Positions 11,786 through 22,690 of a stretch of 64,000 nt of DNA are shown here, piece after piece. Source of the stretch: Enterobacter sp. RHBSTW-00994 (GTDB taxonomy: Bacteria > Pseudomonadota > Gammaproteobacteria > Enterobacterales > Enterobacteriaceae); NCBI RefSeq assembly GCF_013782625.1, contig NZ_CP056199.1, positions 762,588 to 826,587 on the forward strand, written 5' to 3'. The stretch's first letter is position 1. The number at the start of each line of letters is the position of its first letter. Both the position numbers and the translations under genes were made by a program. The notes under the pieces were generated by a model. The model saw only the letters and a list, made by a program, of their open reading frames with translations, had not been told where the DNA came from and made no database searches.

Positions 11786-12322
11786 AAAATGACATCAATT
11801 CCCCGACGTGATGCACCCATTAACTTTAGCTTATTGTGCTGGTTTTTTCTTTTATGACCATTCTAATTGTCTAATTTTGGAAATGGCATTCATCTTCGGA
11901 ATGATTTAAATATAATTTGTATCAATTAAACATAATATGATTTTTACTCCCTGTGATCGTAAATCTTTTAAGTATCATTAAATTATAACTATGATGAATG
12001 ATGTGGAGGCCCAAAAATGGGATGTTATGATAATGGAATGTTAACTACTGCGCGTGCTTTGGCTTTAATAGTTTAATAATACTTAAACCATCATTAACCT
12101 GACAGGTGATTGTTTATTTACATCATTTATGATTTGATCTCGCGCATATTGCTTTTTATATGTTTAGAACTCTCTTCTTTGTCAGTAAAGCGCTTGTCGT
12201 TTTCTCGTTGATTACGGCTTTATATATTCCGAATTTTAAATAATTCGCTTTCGTAGGTTGTATATGCATGGTAAATCATATTTTTCGAAGTTATTACTGC
12301 TCATTGATAAAGGGAGTTTAGT
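11786..12322. other. AT-rich leuL-leuO intergenic region
   Basis: Together with the promoter above, this divergent region is about 610 bp. It has no ORF of note and is strongly AT-rich, with long A/T tracts around 11870-12260. In E. coli and Salmonella this interval is silenced by H-NS and is where LeuO acts at its own promoter and at the leu promoter. I see base composition consistent with that but did not identify a specific LeuO operator or the leuO promoter. Confidence 0.5.
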
Positions 12323-13285
12323 GTGACAGTGGAATCAGGAATGCCAGAAAATAATATTAAACAGGCCCGAGTGTATGATGGCGTTAAACCTCAGTTGCGC
12401 ACGGTTGATCTCAATCTTTTAACCGTGTTTGATGCGGTGATGCAGGAACAAAATATCACGCGAGCGGCACAGACACTTGGGATGTCGCAACCCGCGGTGA
12501 GTAACGCTGTCGCCCGGCTTAAGGTAATGTTTAATGACGAGTTATTTGTGCGTTATGGACGAGGCATTCAGCCCACGGCCCGCGCATTTCAACTGTTCGG
12601 AGCCATCCGGCAGGCGCTTCAGCTAGTTCAAAATGAGCTTCCTGGGTCTGGTTTTGAACCGTTGGTGAGTGAGCGTGCGTTCAATCTTTGTGTGTGCAGT
12701 CCGCTGGATAATTATTTGACGTCGATTATTTACAATCGAGTTGAAGAAATTGCGCCAAATATTCATCTGGTATTTAAATCGTCGCTAAATCAAAACACTG
12801 AACACCAACTTCGTTATCAGGAGACAGAATTTGTCCTGGGTTATGAGGAGTTTCGGCGTCCAGAGTTTTCATGTGTACCGCTGTTTAAGGATGAAATGGT
12901 TTTAGTGGCCAGTAAAAAACATCCACGTATGAATGGACCATTGCGGGAAAGCGATGTGTATAACGAACAGCATGCGGTTGTTGCTCTCGACCGATATGCT
13001 TCATTTAGCCAACCGTGGTATGACACTATCGATAAACAAGCGAGTGTTGCTTATCAGGGAATGGCAATGGTGAGCGTATTAAATATTGTCTCACAAACTC
13101 AACTGGTCGCTATTGCACCGCGCTGGCTGGCTGAAGAATTCGCCCCTCAGTTAAATCTGCAAGTTCTTCCTCTGCCTTTAAAGCTAAATAGCCGAACCTG
13201 TTATCTTTCCTGGCATGAAGCGGCTGGAAGGGATAAAGGCCATCAATGGATGGAAGAGTTACTCATCAGCGTTTGTCGGCGATAA
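12323..13285 (+). CDS. leuO: LysR-type global regulator LeuO
   Basis: A LysR-family transcription factor. The N-terminal winged helix-turn-helix lies at about 25-85 ([20 protein letters not shown]), followed by an effector-binding domain. LeuO antagonises H-NS silencing and controls stress, virulence and CRISPR-cas genes in enterics. The chosen start is GTG, giving 320 residues, because AGGGAG lies 6 nt upstream. An in-frame ATG at 12341 matches the annotated E. coli start (314 residues) but has no well-placed ribosome site. A strong terminator follows. Confidence 0.95.
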   Translation: MTVESGMPENNIKQARVYDGVKPQLRTVDLNLLTVFDAVMQEQNITRAAQTLGMSQPAVSNAVARLKVMFNDELFVRYGRGIQPTARAFQLFGAIRQALQLVQNELPGSGFEPLVSERAFNLCVCSPLDNYLTSIIYNRVEEIAPNIHLVFKSSLNQNTEHQLRYQETEFVLGYEEFRRPEFSCVPLFKDEMVLVASKKHPRMNGPLRESDVYNEQHAVVALDRYASFSQPWYDTIDKQASVAYQGMAMVSVLNIVSQTQLVAIAPRWLAEEFAPQLNLQVLPLPLKLNSRTCYLSWHEAAGRDKGHQWMEELLISVCRR

Positions 13286-13293
13286 GCTTATCG

Positions 13294-13337
13294 GGATAAA
13301 TCGTCCCTGAACTTGCGATTTATCCTGCATTTTTTTA
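13294..13337 (+). terminator. Terminator after leuO
   Basis: A perfect 10-bp stem GGATAAATCG / CGATTTATCC encloses a 12-nt loop, with a T-run three bases after it. It begins 8 nt after the leuO stop codon. Confidence 0.8.
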
Positions 13338-13664
13338 TTTCCATGTTATTTTGTCCTGTATGATTTTTTTCTGCTTGCTGTGAACCTCGCAAAAATAGAT
13401 GAATTCCTGAATCCGCTCTCTTTTAACCGATGAATTGTCATCGTGTTCACTTATTCCAGATGAATTCACCATATCCAGTCGCAATGCGTGTTGTTTCTGC
13501 TTTCATTGCCATTTGCTGCCCTCCGTTTGCTAATTGCCTGCCTCATAACGAGCGGTTAAGGTAACTGTCACTCTGCAAAATATAAGATTGGGACATCCCG
13601 ATCAGAAGACGGAACGGAAATGAATTCTGCCATCCGTCTATAACAAAAAGCCTGGAGGCAAAGC
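13338..13664 (+). other. Upstream control region of ilvIH
   Basis: About 330 bp without a gene. In E. coli the matching region holds several Lrp sites that activate ilvIH and respond to leucine. The degenerate Lrp consensus could not be assigned confidently by eye. The only firm element is the ribosome binding site GGAGG a few bases before the ilvI ATG at 13665. Confidence 0.4.
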
Positions 13665-15389
13665 ATGGAGATGTTGTCTGGCGCGGAAATGGTCGTCCGA
13701 TCGCTTATTGATCAGGGCGTGAAGCAAGTGTTCGGCTATCCCGGAGGCGCGGTACTTGATATTTATGATGCGCTACATACGGTAGGTGGCATTGACCATG
13801 TTCTGGTACGTCACGAACAGGCGGCTGTGCATATGGCTGATGGGCTGGCGCGAGCAACGGGTGAAGTAGGCGTTGTACTGGTTACGTCTGGCCCTGGGGC
13901 AACCAATGCCATCACCGGTATTGCCACTGCGTATATGGATTCGATCCCACTGGTCATTCTCTCCGGCCAAGTTGCTACCTCGCTGATTGGCTATGATGCT
14001 TTTCAGGAGTGCGACATGGTGGGGATCTCGCGTCCTGTCGTAAAGCACAGTTTCCTGGTCAAACAAACGGAAGACATTCCCGGTGTGCTTAAGAAAGCTT
14101 TCTGGCTGGCGGCAAGCGGCCGTCCTGGCCCGGTGGTTGTCGATCTGCCAAAAGATATTCTGAACCCGGCAAACAAACTGCCTTATGCCTGGCCAGAATC
14201 GGTGAGCATGCGCTCTTATAACCCGACGACCCAGGGACATAAAGGGCAGATTAAGCGAGCGCTGCAAACACTCCTGGCGGCCAAAAAACCGGTTGTCTAC
14301 GTAGGCGGTGGGGCGGTTAACTCAGCTTGTGAAACGCAACTGCGTGAGCTGGTTGAAAAGCTCAATCTTCCTGTTGCATCGTCGCTGATGGGGTTAGGGG
14401 CGTTCCCGGCAACACATCGTCAGGCTTTGGGTATGTTGGGGATGCACGGGACGTATGAAGCCAATATGACCATGCATAACGCCGATGTGATTTTTGCTGT
14501 CGGGGTACGTTTTGACGATCGCACCACCAATAATCTGGCGAAATACTGTCCTAACGCAACGGTGTTGCATATCGATATTGATCCCACATCGATTTCCAAA
14601 ACGGTTCCAGCCGATGTTCCGATTGTTGGTGATGCACGTCAGGTGCTGGATCAAATGCTGGATCTGTTGGGGCAAGAAACGATCACACAGCCACTGGATG
14701 AGATCCGTGACTGGTGGCAGAACATCGAACAGTGGCGTGCGCGTCATTGTCTGAAATACGACACGAAAAGCGAAAATATCAAACCGCAGGCTGTTATCGA
14801 AACGATCTGGCGTCTGACCAAAGGCGAGGCCTACGTGACGTCCGATGTGGGCCAGCATCAGATGTTTGCTGCACTTTATTACCCGTTTGATAAACCTCGT
14901 CACTGGATCAATTCTGGTGGTCTGGGAACTATGGGTTTTGGCCTGCCTGCTGCACTTGGCGTAAAACTGGCTTTACCGAATGAAACTGTCGTGTGCGTGA
15001 CGGGTGATGGCAGTATTCAGATGAATATCCAGGAACTGTCTACGGCACTGCAATATGAGCTTCCGGTTCTGGTGTTGAACCTGAACAATGGCTATCTCGG
15101 TATGGTGAAGCAGTGGCAGGACATGATCTACTCTGGTCGCCATTCCCAGTCTTATATGACGTCATTACCCGATTTTGTCCGCCTGGCTGAAGCTTACGGC
15201 CACGTTGGCATGCGTGTGACTGACCCAACTGAACTGGAAGCAAAACTCGGTGAAGCACTTGAGCACGTTAAGAACAACCGCCTCGTTTTTGTCGATGTCA
15301 TTGTCGACGGTACAGAGCACGTGTATCCGATGCACATTCGCGGAGGGGGTATGGACGAAATGTGGTTAAGCAAAACGGAGAGAACCTGA
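13665..15389 (+). CDS. ilvI: Acetolactate synthase III, catalytic subunit
   Basis: A 574-residue thiamine diphosphate enzyme, as in E. coli. It makes acetolactate or acetohydroxybutyrate for valine, leucine and isoleucine synthesis. The catalytic glutamate is E51 in [13 protein letters not shown]. The ThDP/Mg motif starts at [11 protein letters not shown] and ends at [13 protein letters not shown]. coli IlvI, as I remember it, has Arg after NN where this protein has Gly, a one-base difference. It forms a heterotetramer with the regulatory subunit IlvH, whose gene starts one base after the ilvI stop codon. Confidence 0.97.
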   Translation: MEMLSGAEMVVRSLIDQGVKQVFGYPGGAVLDIYDALHTVGGIDHVLVRHEQAAVHMADGLARATGEVGVVLVTSGPGATNAITGIATAYMDSIPLVILSGQVATSLIGYDAFQECDMVGISRPVVKHSFLVKQTEDIPGVLKKAFWLAASGRPGPVVVDLPKDILNPANKLPYAWPESVSMRSYNPTTQGHKGQIKRALQTLLAAKKPVVYVGGGAVNSACETQLRELVEKLNLPVASSLMGLGAFPATHRQALGMLGMHGTYEANMTMHNADVIFAVGVRFDDRTTNNLAKYCPNATVLHIDIDPTSISKTVPADVPIVGDARQVLDQMLDLLGQETITQPLDEIRDWWQNIEQWRARHCLKYDTKSENIKPQAVIETIWRLTKGEAYVTSDVGQHQMFAALYYPFDKPRHWINSGGLGTMGFGLPAALGVKLALPNETVVCVTGDGSIQMNIQELSTALQYELPVLVLNLNNGYLGMVKQWQDMIYSGRHSQSYMTSLPDFVRLAEAYGHVGMRVTDPTELEAKLGEALEHVKNNRLVFVDVIVDGTEHVYPMHIRGGGMDEMWLSKTERT

Positions 15390-15390
15390 T

Positions 15391-15882
15391 ATGCGCCGGA
15401 TATTATCTGTATTACTGGAAAACGAGTCAGGCGCGTTGTCACGTGTCATTGGGCTTTTTGCACAGCGCGGCTACAACATTGAAAGCCTGACCGTAGCCCC
15501 AACGGACGATCCGACGCTTTCGCGCATGACTATTCAGACCGTGGGCGATGCGAAAGTGCTTGAGCAGATCGAAAAACAGTTGCACAAACTGGTCGATGTA
15601 CTGCGAGTGAGCGAATTAGGGCAGGGCGCATATGTCGAGCGTGAAGTCATGCTGGTTAAGATTCAGGCTAGCGGGTATGGACGTGAGGAAGTCAAACGGA
15701 ACACGGATATTTTTCGTGGGCAGATTATCGATGTAACGCCTTCTATATATACTGTGCAACTCGCAGGAACCAGCGACAAGCTGGATGCATTCCTGGCATC
15801 CATCCGGGATGTGGCGAAAATTGTAGAGGTTGCGCGCTCAGGTATCGTGGGGCTCTCCCGCGGTGATAAAATCATGCGTTAG
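15391..15882 (+). CDS. ilvH: Acetolactate synthase III, regulatory subunit
   Basis: A 163-residue protein that starts with an ACT domain (about 4-78, [21 protein letters not shown]). It binds valine and gives feedback inhibition of the IlvI catalytic subunit. The second domain (about 80-163) is also typical. Gene order and spacing show an ilvIH operon closed by a terminator. Confidence 0.97.
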   Translation: MRRILSVLLENESGALSRVIGLFAQRGYNIESLTVAPTDDPTLSRMTIQTVGDAKVLEQIEKQLHKLVDVLRVSELGQGAYVEREVMLVKIQASGYGREEVKRNTDIFRGQIIDVTPSIYTVQLAGTSDKLDAFLASIRDVAKIVEVARSGIVGLSRGDKIMR

Positions 15883-15907
15883 ATGTCAAAACAATTTGCC
15901 TCTTTCT

Positions 15908-15936
15908 GCCCGGTCGCCAAAGCCGGGCTTTTTTTT
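15908..15936 (+). terminator. Terminator after ilvIH
   Basis: Stem GCCCGG / CCGGGC with a 9-nt loop is followed by a run of eight T residues, 25 nt after the ilvH stop codon. Confidence 0.88.
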
Positions 15937-16061
15937 GCGTAACGGGCAGTCAATGCAGATAAAAGCGGTTGCCGCGATGACTATTCTGCGTTTACATGTT
16001 AAAAGATTTAACCATAACCTTGACAAGGCCATGGACTCTTTTCTTTTTTTAAGGGGCAATT

Positions 16062-17066
16062 GTGAAACTGGATGAAATCGCCCGGCTAGCCGGCGTGTCA
16101 CGAACTACGGCAAGCTATGTGATTAACGGTAAAGCAAAGCAATACCGTGTCAGCGATAAGACCGTTGAGAAAGTCATGGCAGTGGTGCGTGAACATAACT
16201 ACCATCCGAATGCTGTCGCTGCTGGCCTTCGTGCCGGACGAACCCGCTCTATAGGCCTGGTGATCCCCGATCTGGAAAACACCAGCTACACCCGTATTGC
16301 TAACTATCTCGAACGTCAGGCTCGCCAGCGCGGTTATCAACTTTTGATTGCCTGTTCGGAAGATCAGCCAGATAACGAGATGCGTTGCATTGAACATCTG
16401 CTTCAACGGCAGGTGGATGCGATCATCGTTTCAACCTCGTTACCGCCTGAACACCCGTTTTATCAACGCTGGGCAAATGATCCGTTCCCCATCGTTGCAC
16501 TGGACCGAGCGTTGGACAGAGAGCACTTCACCAGTGTTGTGGGTGCAGACCAGGATGATGCTGAAATGCTGGCGGCAGAGTTGAGAACGTTTCCGGCAGA
16601 AACGGTGCTCTATTTGGGAGCCCTACCGGAGCTTTCTGTGAGTTTCCTGCGTGAGCAAGGATTCCGGACCGCCTGGAAAGATGATCCACGTGAAGTGCAC
16701 TATCTCTATGCCAATAGCTACGAGCGCGAAGCCGCAGCGCAGTTGTTCGAAAAATGGCTGGAAACGCACCCTATGCCGCAGGCATTGTTCACGACCTCTT
16801 TTGCGCTGCTGCAAGGGGTTATGGATGTGACATTACGCCGCGACGGGAAATTGCCATCCGATCTGGCGATTGCAACCTTCGGTGATAATGAACTGCTGGA
16901 CTTCCTCCAGTGTCCGGTTCTTGCCGTTGCCCAGCGCCATCGCGATGTAGCAGAACGTGTATTGGAAATTGTTCTGGCAAGCCTTGATGAGCCGCGTAAG
17001 CCTAAACCGGGGTTAACCCGCATCAAACGTAATCTTTATCGTCGCGGAATTCTGAGTCGCCATTAA
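16062..17066 (+). CDS. cra: Catabolite repressor/activator Cra (FruR)
   Basis: A 334-residue LacI-family regulator that senses fructose 1-phosphate or fructose 1,6-bisphosphate and controls glycolysis, gluconeogenesis and TCA genes. The helix-turn-helix is at the extreme N-terminus ([20 protein letters not shown]), with the hinge at about 50-60 and a sugar-binding core after it. The start codon is GTG, as in E. coli, with AAGGGG 7 nt upstream. A likely target, acnB, lies at the far end of this window. Confidence 0.97.
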   Translation: MKLDEIARLAGVSRTTASYVINGKAKQYRVSDKTVEKVMAVVREHNYHPNAVAAGLRAGRTRSIGLVIPDLENTSYTRIANYLERQARQRGYQLLIACSEDQPDNEMRCIEHLLQRQVDAIIVSTSLPPEHPFYQRWANDPFPIVALDRALDREHFTSVVGADQDDAEMLAAELRTFPAETVLYLGALPELSVSFLREQGFRTAWKDDPREVHYLYANSYEREAAAQLFEKWLETHPMPQALFTTSFALLQGVMDVTLRRDGKLPSDLAIATFGDNELLDFLQCPVLAVAQRHRDVAERVLEIVLASLDEPRKPKPGLTRIKRNLYRRGILSRH

Positions 17067-17076
17067 TGAAATAGAG

Positions 17077-17105
17077 AAAGGGGAGTGAAAACTGCCCCTT
17101 TTTTT
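17077..17105 (+). terminator. Terminator after cra
   Basis: An inverted repeat AAAGGGG...CCCCTTT, with an inner AGT/ACT pair and one bulged base, is followed by more T residues, just after the cra stop codon. Confidence 0.75.
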
Positions 17106-17588
17106 GTGGAATAATTCAGAATCGTAATTCCCGGATAAAATTTAGGATAATTCCTTAGGAATCATAGCCTGCTATTTTTCTTAATTGATTTGGGCTTTTA
17201 AATTCTTTAAAAGCGCATTTAGCCCTTTCTCATTCGTTGTTTTGTATTGTTTTGTTACAAAGACTGTCCGGCCGATGAATAATCAGCCGTTTTTTCTGTC
17301 CACCGACCAGCCTGTGCTGCTCTGCTGCGGTTCCACGTGCCGTTATGATGAATCTGACGCTGTTATCACCAGACAATATGTCTTAAAATGCCGCCCGCGT
17401 CGCAAACTGACACTTTATATTTCCCTGCGATGATATTGAGTGGCCCTTAACGCTAGTGTGCATATTCTGTTTTTTTCTTACAAATATTCATAACGTTAAT
17501 TTTGCCTCGCCAGTTGTGCAGTTATTAATCAGGTCGGGTTATATCCCTAAATAGACGCCTTTCGGGCCGATATAGCGATAGTCCTGGC

Positions 17589-17618
17589 TTGACAAGCTTT
17601 TCCCTCGCTCCGTAAACT
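17589..17618 (+). promoter_or_regulatory. mra promoter (Pmra) of the dcw cluster
   Basis: A perfect -35 TTGACA (17589-17594), an 18-nt spacer and TAAACT (17613-17618). It closely matches the E. coli Pmra promoter as I remember it, and it is positioned so that the MraZ repeats lie just downstream of the start site. Confidence 0.8.
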
Positions 17619-17625
17619 CCTTTAT

Positions 17626-17650
17626 GTGGGAATTTGTGGGTTAAAGTGGT
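17626..17650 (+). promoter_or_regulatory. MraZ operator: direct TGGG repeats
   Basis: Three boxes spaced exactly 10 bp apart, TGGG (17627), TGGG (17637) and TGGT (17647), lie between Pmra and the mraZ start. MraZ binds such TGGG direct repeats on one DNA face and represses its own operon. The third box departs from consensus in its last base. Confidence 0.75.
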
Positions 17651-17669
17651 GAGGAGGGGTGAGGCTGGC

Positions 17670-18128
17670 ATGTTCCGTGGAGCAACGTTAGTCAATCTTG
17701 ACAGCAAAGGGCGTTTATCGGTTCCAACCCGATACCGCGATCAGCTGATCGAGAACGCTTCAGGTCAAATGGTTTGCACCATTGACATCAACCACCCCTG
17801 CCTGCTGCTTTACCCCTTACCTGAATGGGAAATTATTGAGCAAAAGCTGTCGCGACTGTCGAGCATGAACCCGCAAGAACGCCGTGTGCAGCGGCTGTTA
17901 TTGGGACATGCCAGTGAGTGTCAGATGGATAACGCAGGGCGTTTACTGATAGCGCCTGTGTTGCGGCAGCATGCCGGTCTGACAAAAGAAGTGATGCTGG
18001 TCGGGCAGTTCAACAAGTTTGAACTGTGGGATGAAACGACCTGGTATCAACAGGTCAAGGAAGATATCGACGCTGAGCAGTCTGATTCCGCAACATTGTC
18101 GGAACGGCTGCAGGACTTGTCTCTATAA
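17670..18128 (+). CDS. mraZ: Transcriptional regulator MraZ
   Basis: 152 residues starting [20 protein letters not shown], the same start and length as E. coli MraZ; the upstream in-frame extension is not used. It has two AbrB-like swapped-hairpin domains, each with a DxxGR-type motif (DSKGR at about 11-15, DNAGR at about 90-94). It forms a ring-shaped oligomer, binds the TGGG repeats at its own promoter and represses the dcw operon. RsmH antagonises it. Confidence 0.97.
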   Translation: MFRGATLVNLDSKGRLSVPTRYRDQLIENASGQMVCTIDINHPCLLLYPLPEWEIIEQKLSRLSSMNPQERRVQRLLLGHASECQMDNAGRLLIAPVLRQHAGLTKEVMLVGQFNKFELWDETTWYQQVKEDIDAEQSDSATLSERLQDLSL

Positions 18129-18130
18129 AT

Positions 18131-19072
18131 ATGATGGAAAATTATAAACATACAACGGTGTTGCTGGATGAGGCCGTTAACGGCCTGAATATTCGTCCAG
18201 ACGGCATCTACATTGACGGAACCTTTGGCCGTGGTGGTCACTCGCGTTTGATTCTCTCTCAACTGGGCGAGGAAGGACGCTTGCTGGCAATTGACCGCGA
18301 TCCGCAGGCGATTGCCGTTGCGCAAACCATCAATGACCCTCGCTTTTCCATCGTGCATGGCCCCTTTTCTGCGCTCGCCGATTATGTTGCTGAGCGTGGC
18401 CTGACGGGTAAGATCGACGGGATTCTTCTCGATCTTGGCGTATCTTCACCACAACTTGATGACGCAGAACGTGGTTTTTCCTTTATGCGCGACGGCCCAC
18501 TGGACATGCGCATGGACCCTACCCGGGGTCAGTCTGCTGCCGAGTGGCTGCAAACCGCTGATGAAGCGGATATCGCCTGGGTGATAAAAACCTTTGGTGA
18601 AGAGCGTTTTGGAAAACGTATTGCGCGCGGCATCGTTGAGCGTAACCGCATCGAACCGATGACACGCACGAAAGAGTTGGCAGAGGTGATTGCTGCGGCA
18701 ATGCCGGTGAAGGATAAACACAAACATCCCGCGACCCGTACCTTCCAGGCGGTTCGCATCTGGGTAAACAGTGAACTGGAGGAAATAGAGCTGGCGCTAA
18801 AAAGCTCGCTCGGCGTGCTGGCCCCTGGTGGGCGGTTATCCATTATCAGTTTCCATTCGCTGGAAGACCGTATTGTGAAGCGCTTTATGCGTGAGCAAAG
18901 CCGCGGTCCACAAGTGCCAGCGGGGTTACCGATGACGGAAGAACAACTCAGGAAGCTGGGCGGCCGTCAATTGCGAGCATTAGGCAAGTTGATGCCGGGT
19001 GAAGAAGAGGTGGCAGAGAATCCACGTGCCCGTAGTTCAGTGCTGCGAATCGCAGAGAGGACGAACGCATGA
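18131..19072 (+). CDS. rsmH: 16S rRNA m4C1402 methyltransferase
   Basis: A 313-residue SAM-dependent enzyme (formerly MraW) that N4-methylates C1402 of 16S rRNA. The SAM-binding loop is [12 protein letters not shown] at about 33-44, and the motif [12 protein letters not shown] follows at about 98. It is the second gene of the dcw operon, two bases after mraZ, and its stop overlaps the ftsL start as ATGA. Confidence 0.97.
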   Translation: MMENYKHTTVLLDEAVNGLNIRPDGIYIDGTFGRGGHSRLILSQLGEEGRLLAIDRDPQAIAVAQTINDPRFSIVHGPFSALADYVAERGLTGKIDGILLDLGVSSPQLDDAERGFSFMRDGPLDMRMDPTRGQSAAEWLQTADEADIAWVIKTFGEERFGKRIARGIVERNRIEPMTRTKELAEVIAAAMPVKDKHKHPATRTFQAVRIWVNSELEEIELALKSSLGVLAPGGRLSIISFHSLEDRIVKRFMREQSRGPQVPAGLPMTEEQLRKLGGRQLRALGKLMPGEEEVAENPRARSSVLRIAERTNA

Positions 19073-19434
19073 TCAGCAGAGTGACAGAGACCCTAAGCAA
19101 AGTTAAAGGATCGTTAGGAAGCAACGAGCGCCATGCTTTGCCTGGCGTGATCGGCGACGATCTTTTGCGGTTTGGGAAACTGCCACTCTGCTTGTTCATT
19201 TGCATCATTGTGACGGCCGTAACGGTGGTAACAACAGCCCACCATACACGTTTATTAACTGCGCAACGCGAGCAGATGGTACTGGAACGCGATGCACTGG
19301 ATATCGAATGGCGAAATCTGATTCTTGAAGAAAACGCGCTCGGCGATCACAGCCGGGTTGAACGGATCGCAACGGAAAAGCTGCAATTGCAGCATGTTGA
19401 TCCTTCGCAGGAAAATATCGTAGTACAAAAATAA
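19069..19434 (+). CDS. ftsL: Cell division protein FtsL
   Basis: A 121-residue bitopic membrane protein, as in E. coli. The N-terminal cytoplasmic part is about 36 residues, one membrane helix spans about 37-57, and the rest is a periplasmic leucine-zipper-like coiled coil. FtsL forms the FtsQLB complex that activates FtsWI at mid-cell. It overlaps rsmH by 4 nt. Confidence 0.96.
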   Translation: MISRVTETLSKVKGSLGSNERHALPGVIGDDLLRFGKLPLCLFICIIVTAVTVVTTAHHTRLLTAQREQMVLERDALDIEWRNLILEENALGDHSRVERIATEKLQLQHVDPSQENIVVQK

Positions 19435-19449
19435 GGGAAAACGCGACGC

Positions 19450-21216
19450 ATGAGAGCAGCGGCAAAAACGCAAAAACCAAAACGTCAGGAAGAGCAGGCC
19501 AACTTTATTAGTTGGCGTTTTGCGTTGCTGTGTGGCTGTATTTTGCTGGCGCTGAGTTTCCTTCTGGGACGCGTGGCGTGGCTACAAATCATCGCACCTG
19601 ACATGCTGGTACGTCAGGGAGACATGCGTTCTCTTCGCGTGCAGGAGGTATCGACCTCCCGCGGGATGATTACCGATCGCTCAGGCCGTCCATTGGCAGT
19701 GAGTGTCCCTGTTAAGGCGATTTGGGCCGATCCCAAAGAATTGCACGATGCGGGTGGTATAACGCTTGATAACCGCTGGAAAGCGCTTTCGGATGCGCTG
19801 AAGATGCCACTGGATCAGTTGGCCGCCCGTGTTAATGCCAACCCAAAAGGGCGCTTTATCTATCTGGCTCGTCAGGTCAACCCTGATATGGCGGACTACA
19901 TTAGAAAGCTGAAGCTGCCGGGCATACACCTGCGTGAAGAGTCTCGTCGTTATTATCCTTCCGGCGAAGTAACCGCTCACCTCATCGGCTTTACCAACGT
20001 CGATAGCCAGGGTATTGAAGGTGTTGAAAAAAGCTTTGATAAGTGGCTGACCGGTCAACCAGGCGAGCGTATCGTGCGTAAAGACCGCTATGGCCGTGTC
20101 ATTGAGGATATCTCTTCCACCGACAGCCAGGCGGCGCACAACCTGGCCCTGAGTATTGATGAACGTTTGCAGGCGCTGGTGTACCGCGAGCTGAATAACG
20201 CCGTTGCTTTTAACAAGGCTGAATCCGGCAGTGCCGTGCTGGTGGACGTGAGTACCGGCGAAGTGTTGGCGATGGCGAATAGCCCATCCTATAACCCGAA
20301 TAATTTTACCGGCACGGCAAAAGATGCCATGCGTAACCGGGCGATCACCGACGTGTTCGAACCGGGCTCAACGGTAAAACCGATGGTGGTGATGACAGCG
20401 CTTCAGCGTGGCATCGTCAATGAAAGTACCGTTCTGAATACGATCCCTTACCGAATTAATGGCCACGAGATTAAAGACGTGGCGCGTTACAGCGAATTGA
20501 CCCTGACAGGGGTTTTGCAGAAGTCGAGTAACGTCGGTGTTTCCAAGCTGGCGTTAGCGATGCCGTCCTCAGCGTTAGTAGAGACTTACTCACGTTTTGG
20601 GCTAGGAAAGGCGACCAATTTGGGGTTGGTCGGAGAACGCAGTGGCTTATATCCTCAAAAACAACGGTGGTCTGACATAGAGAGGGCCACCTTCTCTTTC
20701 GGCTACGGGCTAATGGTAACGCCGTTACAGTTAGCGCGAGTCTATGCAACGATTGGCAGCTATGGCGTCTATCGCCCGCTGTCGATTACCAAAGTTGATC
20801 CACCGGTTCCGGGTGAGCGTATCTTCCCGGAATCCATTGTTCGTACCGTTGTTCATATGATGGAAAGCGTAGCGCTGCCTGGTGGTGGCGGCGTGAAAGC
20901 GGCGATTAAAGGTTATCGCATCGCCATTAAAACCGGTACGGCGAAAAAAGTGGGGCCGGATGGCCGCTATATCAACAAATACATTGCCTATACCGCAGGC
21001 GTTGCGCCTGCCAGCAATCCGCGTTTTGCGCTCGTGGTCGTTATCAACGACCCACAAGCGGGTAAATACTACGGTGGCGCTGTCTCCGCGCCCGTGTTCG
21101 GAGCCATCATGGGCGGCGTTTTGCGCACCATGAATATCGAACCGGATGCGCTGGCGACTGGCGAGAAAAGTGAATATGTAATTAATCAAGGCGAGGGTAC
21201 AGGTGGCAGATCGTAA
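19450..21216 (+). CDS. ftsI: Septal peptidoglycan transpeptidase FtsI (PBP3)
   Basis: A 588-residue class B penicillin-binding protein, the same length as E. coli. A short cytoplasmic tail and one membrane helix (about 20-40) are followed by a pedestal domain and a transpeptidase domain. The active-site motifs are STVK at about S307, SSN at about 359 and KTGT at about 494. It crosslinks septal peptidoglycan with FtsW and is the target of aztreonam and cephalexin. It overlaps murE by 14 nt. Confidence 0.98.
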   Translation: MRAAAKTQKPKRQEEQANFISWRFALLCGCILLALSFLLGRVAWLQIIAPDMLVRQGDMRSLRVQEVSTSRGMITDRSGRPLAVSVPVKAIWADPKELHDAGGITLDNRWKALSDALKMPLDQLAARVNANPKGRFIYLARQVNPDMADYIRKLKLPGIHLREESRRYYPSGEVTAHLIGFTNVDSQGIEGVEKSFDKWLTGQPGERIVRKDRYGRVIEDISSTDSQAAHNLALSIDERLQALVYRELNNAVAFNKAESGSAVLVDVSTGEVLAMANSPSYNPNNFTGTAKDAMRNRAITDVFEPGSTVKPMVVMTALQRGIVNESTVLNTIPYRINGHEIKDVARYSELTLTGVLQKSSNVGVSKLALAMPSSALVETYSRFGLGKATNLGLVGERSGLYPQKQRWSDIERATFSFGYGLMVTPLQLARVYATIGSYGVYRPLSITKVDPPVPGERIFPESIVRTVVHMMESVALPGGGGVKAAIKGYRIAIKTGTAKKVGPDGRYINKYIAYTAGVAPASNPRFALVVVINDPQAGKYYGGAVSAPVFGAIMGGVLRTMNIEPDALATGEKSEYVINQGEGTGGRS

Positions 21217-22690
21217 TTTGCGCGACCTTCTCGCTCCGTGGGTGTCAAATGCACCGGAGCGAGCACTGCGAGAGATGGTACTGGACAGCCGTGCGGCTGC
21301 ATCTGGCGATCTTTTTGTGGCGGTGGTCGGTCATCAGGCGGACGGGCGTCGATATATCCCGCAGGCGATTGCGCAAGGTGTAGCTGCCATTATTGCTGAG
21401 GCTAAAGATGAGGCAACCGACGGCGAAATCCGTGAAATGCACGGTGTGCCGGTTATCTATCTCAGCCAGTTAAATGAGCGTCTCTCCGCGTTGGCGGGAC
21501 GTTTCTATCACGAGCCTTCCGACCAGTTGCGCCTGGTTGGCGTAACCGGCACTAACGGTAAAACCACCACCACGCAGTTGATGGCGCAATGGAGCCAGTT
21601 GTTGGGTGAAACCAGTGCGGTGATGGGAACGGTAGGGAATGGGCTGCTGGGTAAAGTTAACCCGACGGAAAATACCACCGGTTCAGCAGTTGACGTTCAG
21701 CATGTTCTGGCGGGTCTTGCAGGACAAGGCGCGACGTTTGCTGCGATGGAAGTCTCTTCACACGGACTGGTGCAGCATCGTGTTGCTGCGCTGAAATTTG
21801 CGGCTTCCGTCTTTACCAATTTAAGCCGCGACCACCTCGATTATCATGGTGATATGGAGCATTACGAAGCCGCAAAGTGGCTGCTGTACTCCACACATCA
21901 CAGCGGTCAGGCGATCATTAATGCTGATGACGAAGTGGGCCGCCGCTGGCTGGCAAAACTGCCGGATGCGGTTGCGGTATCGATGGAAGATCACATTAAT
22001 CCGAATTGCCGCGGCCGTTGGCTGAAGGCTGTCGAGGTCAATTATCACGATAGCGGCGCAACTATTCGCTTCAACTCCTCATGGGGCGAGGGTGAAATTG
22101 AAAGTCGCCTGATGGGGGCTTTTAACGTCAGCAACTTGTTGCTGGCATTGGCCACACTGCTGGCGTTGGGTTATCCGCTGGACGACCTGGTGAAAACCGC
22201 TGAACGCCTGCAACCAGTTTGTGGTCGCATGGAAGTGTTTAGTGCTCCAGGTAAACCGACGGTGGTCGTTGACTATGCCCACACACCGGATGCGCTAGAA
22301 AAAGCGCTGGAAGCGGCACGTCTGCATTGCGCAGGGAAACTCTGGTGTGTCTTTGGTTGCGGCGGCGATCGCGACAAAGGCAAACGTCCATTGATGGGCG
22401 CAATTGCTGAACAGTTCGCTGATATTCCGGTTGTGACCGATGACAACCCACGTACAGAAGAGCCGCGTGCCATCATTAACGACATTCTGGCGGGAATGCT
22501 GGATGCAGGTCGAGCACACGTGGTGGAAGGCCGTGCGGAAGCGGTGACAAATGCCATCATGCAAGCGCAGGAGAATGATGTGGTTCTGCTGGCGGGTAAG
22601 GGGCATGAAGATTATCAGATCGTCGGAAACCGTCGTCTGGATTACTCCGACCGCGTCACTGCAGCTCGTTTGCTGGGAGTTGTCGCATGA
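21203..22690 (+). CDS. murE: UDP-MurNAc-tripeptide synthetase MurE
   Basis: A 495-residue cytoplasmic Mur ligase that adds meso-diaminopimelate to UDP-MurNAc-L-Ala-D-Glu. The start is GTG inside the end of ftsI, matching the E. coli N-terminus [13 protein letters not shown]. The ATP loop [12 protein letters not shown] is at about 112-123. The diaminopimelate recognition motif DNPRTEEP is at about 413-420, which distinguishes it from lysine-adding enzymes. Confidence 0.98.
   Translation: MADRNLRDLLAPWVSNAPERALREMVLDSRAAASGDLFVAVVGHQADGRRYIPQAIAQGVAAIIAEAKDEATDGEIREMHGVPVIYLSQLNERLSALAGRFYHEPSDQLRLVGVTGTNGKTTTTQLMAQWSQLLGETSAVMGTVGNGLLGKVNPTENTTGSAVDVQHVLAGLAGQGATFAAMEVSSHGLVQHRVAALKFAASVFTNLSRDHLDYHGDMEHYEAAKWLLYSTHHSGQAIINADDEVGRRWLAKLPDAVAVSMEDHINPNCRGRWLKAVEVNYHDSGATIRFNSSWGEGEIESRLMGAFNVSNLLLALATLLALGYPLDDLVKTAERLQPVCGRMEVFSAPGKPTVVVDYAHTPDALEKALEAARLHCAGKLWCVFGCGGDRDKGKRPLMGAIAEQFADIPVVTDDNPRTEEPRAIINDILAGMLDAGRAHVVEGRAEAVTNAIMQAQENDVVLLAGKGHEDYQIVGNRRLDYSDRVTAARLLGVVA

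Larger units (their letters stand above)
17106..17669 (+). other. Intergenic region leading to the dcw promoter
   Basis: No convincing gene occurs in these 564 bp. The first 350 bp are AT-rich. The last 90 bp hold the mra promoter and the MraZ operator described separately. An 82-codon ORF at 17185-17433 was considered and rejected. Confidence 0.5.

Noticed and set aside
15883-15942. 19-codon ORF as a possible fruL leader peptide upstream of cra
   Set aside because: It runs straight through the ilvH terminator hairpin and its peptide only weakly resembles remembered E. coli FruL.
17185-17433. 82-codon ORF between cra and mraZ
   Set aside because: It has no ribosome site, unusual residue composition and no recognised relative; it lies upstream of Pmra in a non-coding interval.
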